Below, piece by piece: positions 1 to 7,564 of a DNA stretch of 21,598 nt (its first letter is position 1; the number at the start of each line of letters is the position of its first letter). Origin of the DNA: a virus. A program made the translations under genes and the position numbers. The notes under the pieces were generated by a model. It searched no databases. It saw only the letters and a list, made by a program, of their open reading frames with translations, and had not been told where the DNA came from. The DNA lies in the IMG/VR virus record IMGVR_UViG_3300007344_000307, positions 1 to 21,598 of that record. One strand, written 5' to 3'.

Positions 1-213
1 ATATTATTTAATGGAACTAACGTAAAAACAAATACAGCAACAAGTTCAAATCCAGCGACAGGTTTTATTGGAGACCCATATAAATATGATCATTACTATT
101 TTACTTATGGTGGGCAATCAAATGGTTCTTTTATAAGTCAAGGAATGTCAGAGGCAGAATTAATTGCCCTTGAGTCATCCTATAAAACATTCATTAACAA
201 TATAACAGCTTAA
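1..213 (+). CDS. C-terminal 70 residues of an unidentified phage protein (partial)
   Basis: The frame is open from the first base of the window to a TAA at 211-213, so this is the 3' end of a gene starting outside the window. The visible tail is rich in Asn, Ser, Thr, Tyr and Gly (for example DPYKYDHYYFTYGG) and ends in a short helical segment, MSEAELIALESSYKTFIN. A polar, aromatic beta-type stretch with a short terminal helix would suit a virion surface or fibre-like protein, but no family is recognised. The next gene starts two bases after the stop, so it probably belongs to the same transcription unit as the small genes that follow. The reading frame is secure; the function is not assigned. 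Confidence 0.7.
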   Translation: MLFNGTNVKTNTATSSNPATGFIGDPYKYDHYYFTYGGQSNGSFISQGMSEAELIALESSYKTFINNITA

Positions 214-215
214 CA

Positions 216-419
216 ATGCAAATCATTAATTTAAATGCAGAGCAAAAAGCTCAAGTAGACACAGATGTAATAGTTGGGATTGAGAACTTCTCACCAGCGG
301 GTACATTTAGGTACAACGTAGACAAACGTAAACACATCGAGAGTATCTTAGGTGATGTATCGGAGTATATCGTAGACCTTGACACTATCGTGATGTCAGA
401 TCCTGAATTAGATATTTAA
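216..419 (+). CDS. small conserved-looking phage protein, unknown function
   Basis: A 67-residue protein starting two bases after the preceding stop, the usual spacing in this block. It is soluble and mildly acidic, with no signal peptide or membrane segment. A central FRYNVDKRK stretch is followed by an amphipathic C-terminal part ending in DPELDI. No enzymatic motif is visible. It opens the group of small genes leading to the terminase, so a role in packaging or head assembly is possible by position only. The tight spacing and absence of a better competing frame support it as a real gene. Confidence 0.65.
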   Translation: MQIINLNAEQKAQVDTDVIVGIENFSPAGTFRYNVDKRKHIESILGDVSEYIVDLDTIVMSDPELDI

Positions 420-445
420 AACTAATACAAATTAAATTTAATTAA

Positions 446-679
446 ATGAAAATCGAGAAAGAAGAACTTGATCTTATACTAGATCAACGAAATAAAATTG
501 ACACTATAGTTGGACAGATCGCAAACATCGAGTTGCAGAAATCACAACTAATTAATTCGTATTCAAATTTAATAGAAGAGTCTAATAATACACGCAAAGG
601 ACTAGAAGAAAAGTACGGTTCAATTAGTATTGATTTATCAGATGGATCATATACTGAATTGAATAATGAAAATAAATAG
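446..679 (+). CDS. small coiled-coil protein
   Basis: A 77-residue protein. Residues about 1-57 are a near-continuous charged helix with heptad-like spacing of Ile and Leu (LDLILDQRNKIDTIVGQIA and onward), followed by a short non-helical tail with KYGSISIDLSDG. Small proteins of this plan, a coiled coil followed by a KYG-x-x-S-I tail, are common hypothetical proteins in marine phages, from general recollection; their function is not established. The ATG follows an AT-only leader with no Shine-Dalgarno sequence. The gene ends in TAG, the only TAG stop in the window, and its last 14 bases overlap the next start, implying translational coupling. A dimeric assembly or adaptor role is inference. 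Confidence 0.75.
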   Translation: MKIEKEELDLILDQRNKIDTIVGQIANIELQKSQLINSYSNLIEESNNTRKGLEEKYGSISIDLSDGSYTELNNENK

Positions 680-899
680 TATTATTAGAAAAATAAGTAT
701 TGGATCTGATTATAAAAACGATGCAATGCACTATTCTGTTGGTCAGCAAGTGTACGGTGGTCACGAAATTTGTAATATTCTATTTGATGAACAAGAAAAT
801 TCTTATAGTATATTTATAAAAAAAGATGACGACGTTTTGCCATGGAAAAAGTTTAACCATAACATGGCTATATCAATCGAATACGATTTGAATTATTAA
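666..899 (+). CDS. small conserved phage protein, unknown function
   Basis: A 77-residue protein whose start lies 14 bases inside the previous gene and whose TAA shares its last base with the next ATG (TAATG). It looks like a compact beta-rich domain: KISIGSDYKNDAMHY, then VGQQVYGGHEICNILFD, then alternating strands ending with WKKFNHNMAISIEYDLNY. The pattern 'ISIG-x-DYKN-AMHY-x-VGQ' is one I associate with uncharacterised proteins of uncultured marine phages, without a known activity. No catalytic or metal-binding motif is evident. Both overlaps argue strongly that it is translated. Confidence 0.75.
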   Translation: MKINSIIRKISIGSDYKNDAMHYSVGQQVYGGHEICNILFDEQENSYSIFIKKDDDVLPWKKFNHNMAISIEYDLNY

Positions 900-1495
900 T
901 GAATAGTCTGTACGATTTTATAGTAAAACCAATTGGTGAAAGGTATAACAATACTAAAAAACTAGCTGGTAAAGACTTTGTAACTAATACGCGTATAGAG
1001 TCATTTAGAAACATTAATAGACGCGCTGAGATCATTGCCACACCAAAAGCAATAGAAACTAATCTAGAGCTAGGAAATGAAGTTATAGTGCATCATAACG
1101 TGTTTAGAAGATTCTATGATGTTAGAGGTAACGAAAAAGACAGTAGAAGTTACATGTTTAACGGTATGTATGCTGTCTCTGAAGAGCAAATATATGCTTA
1201 TAAAAATATTGATGGTGATTGGAAAACATATCAAGATTATTGTTTTGTTCAACCAATTAAAGCAGACGACAATACCACAAATGTTGAAAAGCCACTACAT
1301 GGTATTTTAATGTATGGTAATAAGTCTTTAAATATTAACGAAGGTGATCTAGTTTGTTTTACACCTGACTCAGAGTTTGAGTTTGTTTTTGATGGCAAAC
1401 TTTTATATTGTATGAAATCTAATAATATTGTTCTTTCTCATGGAAACAAAGGAAACACGCAAGAGTATAATCCAAGCTGGACGAGTGGCAGTTGA
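899..1495 (+). CDS. tandem GroES (cpn10)-like protein
   Basis: A 198-residue protein that reads as two GroES-fold units. Unit 1 (about residues 5-103) opens with YDFIVKPIGERY, like the 'KPLGDRVLVKP' opening of GroES, and closes with LELGNEVIVHHNVFR and YAVSEEQIYAYK, matching the GroES 'VKVGDKVLF...DGEEYLILRESDILA' end. Unit 2 (about 113-180) opens with YCFVQPI, contains EKPLHGILMYG, then INEGDLVCFTPDSEFEF and DGKLLYCMKSNNIVL. The hydrophobic mobile-loop tripeptide of GroES is not clear in either unit, so binding to host GroEL is uncertain. GroES family proteins act as lids on the GroEL folding chamber, and phages such as T4 encode capsid-specific versions (gp31). Position just before the packaging and capsid genes suits a capsid-folding co-chaperone, or a GroES fold reused structurally. 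Fold assignment is moderate; function is inferred. Confidence 0.6.
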   Translation: MNSLYDFIVKPIGERYNNTKKLAGKDFVTNTRIESFRNINRRAEIIATPKAIETNLELGNEVIVHHNVFRRFYDVRGNEKDSRSYMFNGMYAVSEEQIYAYKNIDGDWKTYQDYCFVQPIKADDNTTNVEKPLHGILMYGNKSLNINEGDLVCFTPDSEFEFVFDGKLLYCMKSNNIVLSHGNKGNTQEYNPSWTSGS

Positions 1496-1721
1496 TGAGT
1501 TAATTAAAGTAGCTAAAGAACCAATAGTAGACACCGATGAAGATGTATCTGCTGATAGACTTAAAAACGCTGCTGCTACAAAGAAGTTAGCAATATTTGA
1601 TGCCTTTGAAATACTTAAACGTATCGAAGAAGAAAACTTAGCACTTGAAGGTAGTAAGCCAGAAGAAGAAAAGAAAGAAGCAGTATTTACTGGATTTGCA
1701 GAGAAAAGATCTAAAAAATAA
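1440..1721 (+). CDS. small helical protein upstream of TerL, candidate small terminase subunit
   Basis: From the ATG at 1440 this is a 93-residue protein (METKETRKSIIQ...). A TTG at 1428 would add four residues, but ATG is preferred. It overlaps the end of the preceding gene by 56 bases, and its TAA shares a base with the TerL ATG. The protein is almost entirely helical and charged: an opening RKSIIQAGRVAVDELIKVAK, then DVSADRLKNAAATKKLAIFD, then an acidic stretch and a basic tail FAEKRSKK. Small terminase subunits are short helical DNA-binding oligomers usually encoded directly before TerL, so position, size and composition fit. No helix-turn-helix is convincing, so the assignment is positional. 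A TerL accessory protein is the main alternative. Confidence 0.55.
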   Translation: METKETRKSIIQAGRVAVDELIKVAKEPIVDTDEDVSADRLKNAAATKKLAIFDAFEILKRIEEENLALEGSKPEEEKKEAVFTGFAEKRSKK

Positions 1722-3946
1722 TGTACGAGCAATCGTTATATAAAATTATTCAACCTATTAAGCAAGCAAAACTTGATAGGTTAAATAGATATAAAAAATG
1801 GGAGTATGGTTATAATGATGAGCATGATATTGTCGTTATAAGCAAAACTGGTCAAATAGGTGATATATATGAAATACAAAATGTTAAAATAGCATTACCT
1901 AAAGAACCAAATAAAGTACACAGTAGATCGAATAAAAAAGAAGATCAATACTGGGAAAGACTTCCAAAACATAAAGATCTTGATAAAATAAAAAGCGTTT
2001 TTGATTGGAGAGATTATCCAGAAGAGTTCAAAGAAAAATATCATAGTTATATTAATGAAGAGTTTGAACGACGCGACGATGGTTTTTGGTTTAAGAACAA
2101 TGGAATAAGTACATATATTACTGGTACACATTATATGTATTTGCAATGGACCAAAATTGATGTTGGTGAAGCTGAATTTAGAGAATCAAATAGATTGTTC
2201 TTTATATTTTGGGAAGCGTGTAAAGCTGATGATAGATCATATGGATTATGCTATTTAAAAAATAGACGATCTGGTTTTTCATTTATGGCTGCTTCTGAAA
2301 TAGTTAATTTAGCTACTATTTCAAGTGATAGTAGATTTGGTATACTTTCTAAAACAGGACAAGATGCAAAAAAGCTTTTTACCGATAAAGTTGTTCCTAT
2401 GTCATCCAATTATCCTTTCTTCTTCAAGCCTATACAGGATGGTATGGATCGACCAAAAACTGAATTATCATATAGAGTACCTGCATCTAAACTAACTAGA
2501 AGAAAAATTGAATCAAAAACCGAACAAGAAGAGCTTGAAGGTCTTGATACTACAATAGACTGGAAGAATACTGCAGATAACTCTTATGATGGTGAAAAAC
2601 TAGTTTTATTAGTTCACGATGAATCTGGTAAATGGGAAAAACCAGAAAATATATTAAATAACTGGAGAGTAACTAAAACCACTATGAGACTTGGTGGTAG
2701 AATCGTTGGTAAGTGTATGATGGGTAGCACATCAAATGCTTTAGATAAAGGAGGAGAAAACTTTAAAAAATTATATTACGATTCAGATGTTACTAAAAGA
2801 GATAAAAACGGGCAGACAAAGTCTGGACTTTATAGTTTATTTATACCAATGGAGTGGAACTATGAAGGATTTATGGATAAGTATGGTATGCCAGTTTTTG
2901 ACACACCAGAAAAACCAAGAATAGGTTTACATGGTGAAAAAATAAGATTAGGTATTATTGATTATTGGATTAATGAAGCAGAGGGTTTAAAAGATGATCA
3001 AGATGCACTAAATGAATTTTATCGGCAGTTTCCAAGAACAGAAGAACACGCGTTTAGGGATGAAGCAAAACAGTCGATATTTAATTTACAAAAAATCTAC
3101 GAGCAAATAGATTACAATCAGGACCTTAGAAATACTAGTATATTAACAAGAGGTTCTTTTCATTGGGAAAATGGTATTCAAGATACTAAAGTTATCTTTG
3201 TACCAAACAATGATGGTAGATTTTTAATATCATGGGTACCGCCAAGTAATTTACAAAATAGGATTATAATTAAAAATGGAATAAAATATCCTGGTAATGA
3301 GCACGTTGGAGCATTTGGTTGTGACCCATATGATATATCTGGAACAGTAGATGGTAGAGGATCAAAAGGTTCTCTTCATGGTAAAACAAAATTTTCAATG
3401 GAAGATGCACCACCAGAGCACTTCTTTTTAGAATATATAGCTAGACCACAAACCGCTGAAATATTTTTTGAAGACGTATTAATGGCAATTGTTTTTTATG
3501 GTATGCCATTGCTTGCAGAAAATAATAAACCAAGACTTTTATATTATATCAAACGAAGAGGTTATAGAGGTTTTTCCATGAATAGACCAGACAAAGTTTA
3601 TAATAAACTATCTATAACGGAAAGAGATATTGGTGGAATACCAAACTCTAGTGAAGATATAAAACAAGCCCACGCTGCTGCAATTGAGTCATATATTAAT
3701 GAAGCAGTTGGTATTATAGGTGATGGAGAATATGGTGATATGTATTTTGATCGTACATTGCAAGAGTGGGCTAGATTTGATATAAATAGAAGAACTAAGT
3801 TTGATGCCACAATAAGTTCTGGTTTAGCTATTATGGCATGTAATAAAAACTTATATGCACCAGTAAATAAAGTTGTAAGAAAAAATATTAGCTTGGGTTT
3901 CAAGAGATATGATAACTCTGGTTCAATATCTAAAATTATAGATTAA
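1721..3946 (+). CDS. terL: terminase large subunit (packaging ATPase and nuclease)
   Basis: A 741-residue DNA packaging motor that docks on the portal, drives DNA into the procapsid and cuts concatemers. The N-terminal ~150 residues are an extension. The ATPase has a deviant Walker A, KNRRSGFS (residues 180-187), with Lys at its upstream end and no Lys before the Ser; this resembles phage lambda gpA (KSARVGYS) rather than the classic GxxxxGKS. Walker B is LVLLVHDE (294-301) with Asp300-Glu301, and the coupling motif GST is at 335-337. The RNase H-like nuclease begins at GAFGCDPYDISGT, with candidate metal ligands Asp535, Glu600 (PLLAENN) and Asp695 or Asp687 near the C-terminus. The length suits terminases of crAss-like phages. 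Its ATG overlaps the upstream stop, and the portal follows 11 bases downstream. Function is secure; individual nuclease ligands are inferred. Confidence 0.93.
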   Translation: MYEQSLYKIIQPIKQAKLDRLNRYKKWEYGYNDEHDIVVISKTGQIGDIYEIQNVKIALPKEPNKVHSRSNKKEDQYWERLPKHKDLDKIKSVFDWRDYPEEFKEKYHSYINEEFERRDDGFWFKNNGISTYITGTHYMYLQWTKIDVGEAEFRESNRLFFIFWEACKADDRSYGLCYLKNRRSGFSFMAASEIVNLATISSDSRFGILSKTGQDAKKLFTDKVVPMSSNYPFFFKPIQDGMDRPKTELSYRVPASKLTRRKIESKTEQEELEGLDTTIDWKNTADNSYDGEKLVLLVHDESGKWEKPENILNNWRVTKTTMRLGGRIVGKCMMGSTSNALDKGGENFKKLYYDSDVTKRDKNGQTKSGLYSLFIPMEWNYEGFMDKYGMPVFDTPEKPRIGLHGEKIRLGIIDYWINEAEGLKDDQDALNEFYRQFPRTEEHAFRDEAKQSIFNLQKIYEQIDYNQDLRNTSILTRGSFHWENGIQDTKVIFVPNNDGRFLISWVPPSNLQNRIIIKNGIKYPGNEHVGAFGCDPYDISGTVDGRGSKGSLHGKTKFSMEDAPPEHFFLEYIARPQTAEIFFEDVLMAIVFYGMPLLAENNKPRLLYYIKRRGYRGFSMNRPDKVYNKLSITERDIGGIPNSSEDIKQAHAAAIESYINEAVGIIGDGEYGDMYFDRTLQEWARFDINRRTKFDATISSGLAIMACNKNLYAPVNKVVRKNISLGFKRYDNSGSISKIID

Positions 3947-3957
3947 ATAGATTATAA

Positions 3958-6363
3958 ATGAAGCTTAATACTAATCCTAAAAGTGCATTTCCAAGCCAAG
4001 TGGTCAGTGACGCTGAAAAGGCTAGCATGGATTATGGTTATCAAGTTGCTAGAGCAATCGAAGGCGAATGGTTTGGTCAAGGTAGACCAGGTAACCGCTT
4101 TATGACAAACTGGAGTAATTTTCATAACTTAAGATTATACGCAAGAGGAGAGCAGTCAATACAGAAATATAAAGATGAGCTTTCTATCAATGGCGATCTT
4201 TCATATTTAAATCTTGACTGGAGACCTGTTCCTGTTGTAGCAAAGTTTGTTGACATTATTGTCAATGGTATGTCTGAAAAAAGATATAAGATTAATGCTT
4301 ACGCTCAAGATCCTGAATCAATAAAAAAGAGAACTAACTACGCTGCTAACCTCATGAGAGACATGATGGCTAGAAAAGAGTTAGAGATGATACAACAACA
4401 AACAGGTTTAAATTTATTTAAGTCACCATCAAACATCGATCTTCCAGAAACAAAAGAAGAGGTTGATCTACATATGCAATTATCATACAAGCCATCAATT
4501 GAAATTGCAGAAGAAGAATTAATAAGTAATACACTTGATCGTAATAAATTTGAATTAACACGAAGAAGATTAAACTACGATTTAACAGTACTTGGTATTG
4601 CTGCTGTAAAAACACAATGGACAAAAGCTAGTGGAGTTGAAATAAAGTATTGTGATCCTGCCAAAATGGTATGGTCATATACCGAAGATCCAAACTTTGA
4701 TGATTTATATTATGTTGGAGAAGTAAAACTTATGCACATCTCCGAGGTTAAAAAGCAGTTTCCATATTTATCAGATGAAGATTTAATTGAGATACAAAAC
4801 TATCAAGGTACTAATCAATACTTGATGGGTTGGCAAGAATATAGTGACGATGTTGTAGCTGTACTTTTCTTTGAATATAAAACATATTCTAATCAAGTAT
4901 TTAAATTAAAGAAAGGTGGTTATGGTTTGGAAAAAGCTATTGAAAAAGACGACACGTTTAATCCACCAGAAAATGATACATTTAAAAGAGTATCAAGATC
5001 TATTGAAACACTTTATAGTGGTGCAAAAATTTTAGGTTATGAAAAAATGCTAGACTGGGGACTAGCAAAAAACATGACAAGACCTAAAGCTGATTTGACA
5101 AAGGTTAATATGAACTATGCAATGTCAGCACCAAGAATGTACAAAGGTCGTATTGATTCTACAGTAAATAGAATTACTGGCTTTGCTGATATGATCAATA
5201 TTACAAATCTTAAAATTCAGCAGGTATTATCTAAAGTTGTCCCAGATGGTGTGTTCTTAGATGTAGACGGTTTAGCTGAAGTTGATCTCGGTAATGGAAC
5301 AGCATATAGTCCACAAGAGGCACTTAATATGTATTTCCAAACTGGTAGTATAATTGGTAGATCATTAACACAAGATGGTGATCTCAATAGAGGTAAAGTA
5401 CCAGTGCAAGAACTTCAATCTTCTAATGGTCAGGCTAAAATTGGTTCTTTAATTAATACATATCAATATTATTTACAATTAATTAGAGACGCAACTGGAT
5501 TAAACGAAGCACGTGATGGTAGTATGCCGAAAGAAGACATGCTCGTAGGATTGCAGAAGTTAGCCGCTAACGCATCTAATGTTGCCACTAGACATATTAT
5601 GCAGGCTAGTCTTTATTTGATCGCTAGAACGTGCGAGAATCTTTCGTTAAGAATATCTGATTCATTAGAATTTGCGTTAACTAAAAATGCACTTGAAAAT
5701 GCAATATCTTCATATAATGTATCAACATTGGAAGAAATGAAAGATATTCATCTTCATGATTTTGGTATTTACTTACAATTAGAGCCAGAAGATGAAGACA
5801 AAGTACAATTGGAGCAAAATATACAAGTTGCACTTCAAACTGGAGGTATTGATCTTGAAGATGCTATTGACATTAGAGAAGTTCACAACATTAAGCTTGC
5901 TAATGAAATGCTAAAGCAAAAGCGTAAGAAAAAACTACAACGTGAACAGCAAACGCAGCAACAAAATATTCAAATGCAAGCTCAAGCAAACGCTCAGGCA
6001 AGTGAAAAAGCAGCTATGGCAGAAGTTCAAAAGCAACAAGCTCTTACTCAAGAAAAAGTTAATATTGAACAAGCTAAGTCACAATTTGAAATACAGCGCC
6101 TTAGAGAAGAGGCTAATATTAAAAGAGAGCTAATGCAAGTAGAGTTTGATTTTAATATGCAGTTGGCGCAAGTGCAAGCTAATTCTAAAATGAGTGTAGA
6201 GAATGCTAAAGAAGATAGAAAAGATAAGAGAACAAAACTTCAAGCAACTCAACAAAGTGAGTTAATTGATCAAAGAAAAAACAATACATTACCTAAAAAC
6301 TTTGAGTCTTCAGGACAAGATACTTTAGGTGGTTTTGGTTTAGAGCAGTTTGAACCAAGATAA
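3958..6363 (+). CDS. portal protein
   Basis: An 801-residue protein directly after TerL, the usual place for the portal, which forms the dodecameric DNA channel at the head vertex. The N-terminal region has portal-like features: NLRLYARGEQSIQKYKDEL, then WRPVPVVAKFVDIIVNGMSE, where polypeptide wraps the conserved core, and later VLGIAAVKTQW and VEIKYCDPAKMVWSYTEDP. Residues about 645-775 form a very long helix rich in Gln, Glu, Lys and Ala, the expected C-terminal barrel or crown that projects into the capsid. The extreme C-terminus (TLGGFGLEQFEPR) is glycine-rich and flexible. The size suits crAss-like and related podovirus portals. The assignment rests on gene order, length and sequence pattern together. 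Confidence 0.88.
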   Translation: MKLNTNPKSAFPSQVVSDAEKASMDYGYQVARAIEGEWFGQGRPGNRFMTNWSNFHNLRLYARGEQSIQKYKDELSINGDLSYLNLDWRPVPVVAKFVDIIVNGMSEKRYKINAYAQDPESIKKRTNYAANLMRDMMARKELEMIQQQTGLNLFKSPSNIDLPETKEEVDLHMQLSYKPSIEIAEEELISNTLDRNKFELTRRRLNYDLTVLGIAAVKTQWTKASGVEIKYCDPAKMVWSYTEDPNFDDLYYVGEVKLMHISEVKKQFPYLSDEDLIEIQNYQGTNQYLMGWQEYSDDVVAVLFFEYKTYSNQVFKLKKGGYGLEKAIEKDDTFNPPENDTFKRVSRSIETLYSGAKILGYEKMLDWGLAKNMTRPKADLTKVNMNYAMSAPRMYKGRIDSTVNRITGFADMINITNLKIQQVLSKVVPDGVFLDVDGLAEVDLGNGTAYSPQEALNMYFQTGSIIGRSLTQDGDLNRGKVPVQELQSSNGQAKIGSLINTYQYYLQLIRDATGLNEARDGSMPKEDMLVGLQKLAANASNVATRHIMQASLYLIARTCENLSLRISDSLEFALTKNALENAISSYNVSTLEEMKDIHLHDFGIYLQLEPEDEDKVQLEQNIQVALQTGGIDLEDAIDIREVHNIKLANEMLKQKRKKKLQREQQTQQQNIQMQAQANAQASEKAAMAEVQKQQALTQEKVNIEQAKSQFEIQRLREEANIKRELMQVEFDFNMQLAQVQANSKMSVENAKEDRKDKRTKLQATQQSELIDQRKNNTLPKNFESSGQDTLGGFGLEQFEPR

Positions 6364-6370
6364 TTTTTTT
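6335..6370 (+). terminator. weak possible intrinsic terminator at the portal stop
   Basis: A 6-bp stem (TTGGTT at 6335-6340 with AACCAA at 6353-6358) lies within the last portal codons. Five bases after it, immediately past the TAA, comes a run of seven T (6364-6370). The stem is short and AU-rich and the loop is 12 nt, so efficiency would be low. It may only attenuate, letting transcription continue into the scaffold-like gene. Confidence 0.25.
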
Positions 6371-6396
6371 ATTAACTAATTATATATTATATTATT
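6364..6396 (+). promoter_or_regulatory. AT-only leader before the scaffold-like gene
   Basis: A 33-base gap that is T-run followed by TATATTATATTATT directly abutting the ATG, with only one C and no G. It closely resembles the leader of the gene at 9041 (TTATATTATATT before ATG). There is no Shine-Dalgarno sequence. It could be a translation-enhancing leader or part of a phage-specific promoter; low complexity makes chance similarity possible. Confidence 0.3.
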
Positions 6397-7545
6397 ATGT
6401 CAGATGTTAAATTAGATCTTCGTGAGTTTAAAGAAAAACAAGAAGATGATGTTATTAAAGTTGATTTACGAGAAAAACCTGTAAAAGAAGAAGAAGATGC
6501 CGTTCAAAAACAAAGCACAGAGGAAAGCGTGTTGGACAGCGCACAGCAAAGCGATCAAGGCGGGGAAGAAACCCAAGTGGAATTGCAAGAAGTGGGAGAA
6601 AGAAACGAAGAAGAAACTGAAAAAGTAAAACAGGAGGAAGAAGCTCCTATTATTATGGAGGTTCAAGATGAAGAAGAAAAACAAGAACCTCTACAAAAAG
6701 AAGTTGAAGAGCCTGTTGCACCACAAGTTAATCTTCCTGAAAACGTTGAAAAACTAGTTGACTTTATTAACGAGACTGGTGGAACAATTGAAGATTATGT
6801 ACGGCTAAATGCAGATTACTCTAATGTAGATGAAAATACTTTACTTAGAGAATATTATAAAAATACTAAATCACATCTTGATTATGATGAAGTAAACTTT
6901 CTTATTGAAGAAAACTTTGCTTATGATGAAGATATTGATGATGACAGAGATGTCAAACGAAAAAAATTAGCGAAAAAAGAAGAAGTTGCTAAAGCGCGTA
7001 AATTTCTTGATAACTTGAAGGTCAAGTATTATGAAGAAATTAAAAGTAGACCAACTATGTCTAATGAGCAGAAAAAAGCAATGGAATTTTTTAATCGCTA
7101 TAATCAACAAAAAGAAGAAAGTCTTAAGCGTAATGAAGGATTTAAAGAGCGTACTAAGAAATTTTTCACTGATGATTTCAAAGGTTTTGATTTCAATATT
7201 GGTGAAAAAAAATTTAGGTATGGTCTTAAAGATCCGTCAAGCGTTGCAGATGTTCAATCAGAAGTTAACAACGTATTGGGAAAGTTTCTCGATAATAACG
7301 GTTCTGTTAAAAACATGAGTGAATATCATAAGGCTTTGTATGCCGCATCAAATATAGATACGATTGTAAATCATTTTTACGAACAAGGTAAGGCAGACGC
7401 AGTTAAGGACATTGAGAAATCTTCTAAGAATATCTCAGATGAACCTGGCCGTAATTCTGCTGAAAATATTTTTGTAAATGGATTGAAAGTTAAAGCTATA
7501 AGTGGTGTGGACAGTTCTAAATTAAAAATAAAGCGTAAAGCTTAA
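6397..7545 (+). CDS. acidic scaffold-like head assembly protein
   Basis: A 382-residue, highly charged protein between portal and capsid genes, the standard place for a scaffolding or prohead core protein. Residues 1 to about 105 are disordered and very rich in Glu, Gln, Lys and Asp, and start with an imperfect repeat (VKLDLREFKE, then IKVDLREKPV). Residues about 110-382 look folded and mainly helical: NLPENVEKLVDFINETGG, LDYDEVNFLIEENFAYDEDI, then a basic helix and FDFNIGEKKFRYGLKD. The tail is basic (SSKLKIKRKA), which suits scaffold proteins that contact the capsid protein or portal through a short C-terminal basic element. There is no protease motif. Codons for residues 35-68 are unusually GC-rich. 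The scaffold role is inferred from order and composition. Confidence 0.65.
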   Translation: MSDVKLDLREFKEKQEDDVIKVDLREKPVKEEEDAVQKQSTEESVLDSAQQSDQGGEETQVELQEVGERNEEETEKVKQEEEAPIIMEVQDEEEKQEPLQKEVEEPVAPQVNLPENVEKLVDFINETGGTIEDYVRLNADYSNVDENTLLREYYKNTKSHLDYDEVNFLIEENFAYDEDIDDDRDVKRKKLAKKEEVAKARKFLDNLKVKYYEEIKSRPTMSNEQKKAMEFFNRYNQQKEESLKRNEGFKERTKKFFTDDFKGFDFNIGEKKFRYGLKDPSSVADVQSEVNNVLGKFLDNNGSVKNMSEYHKALYAASNIDTIVNHFYEQGKADAVKDIEKSSKNISDEPGRNSAENIFVNGLKVKAISGVDSSKLKIKRKA

Positions 7546-7564
7546 ACTTAAAAACTAAATTAAA

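Noticed and set aside
430-443. Perfect palindrome AATTAAATTTAATT in the 420-445 gap
   Set aside because: Only A and T, expected by chance in such a gap; no second copy or partner site was seen.
677-679. TAG stop, considered as possible stop-codon reassignment known in some crAss-like phages
   Set aside because: No long gene in the window contains in-frame TAG or TGA, and the gene ends sensibly with a coupled downstream start, so the standard code fits.
1403-1732. Minus-strand open frame of 109 codons over the GroES-like and TerS-candidate genes
   Set aside because: Fully covered by well-supported, coupled + strand genes; low-complexity Ser-rich translation, no plausible start context.
5942-6133. 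Alternative-frame + strand open frame within the portal C-terminus
   Set aside because: Low-complexity Lys/Leu-rich translation produced by the Gln/Ala-rich codons of the portal helix.
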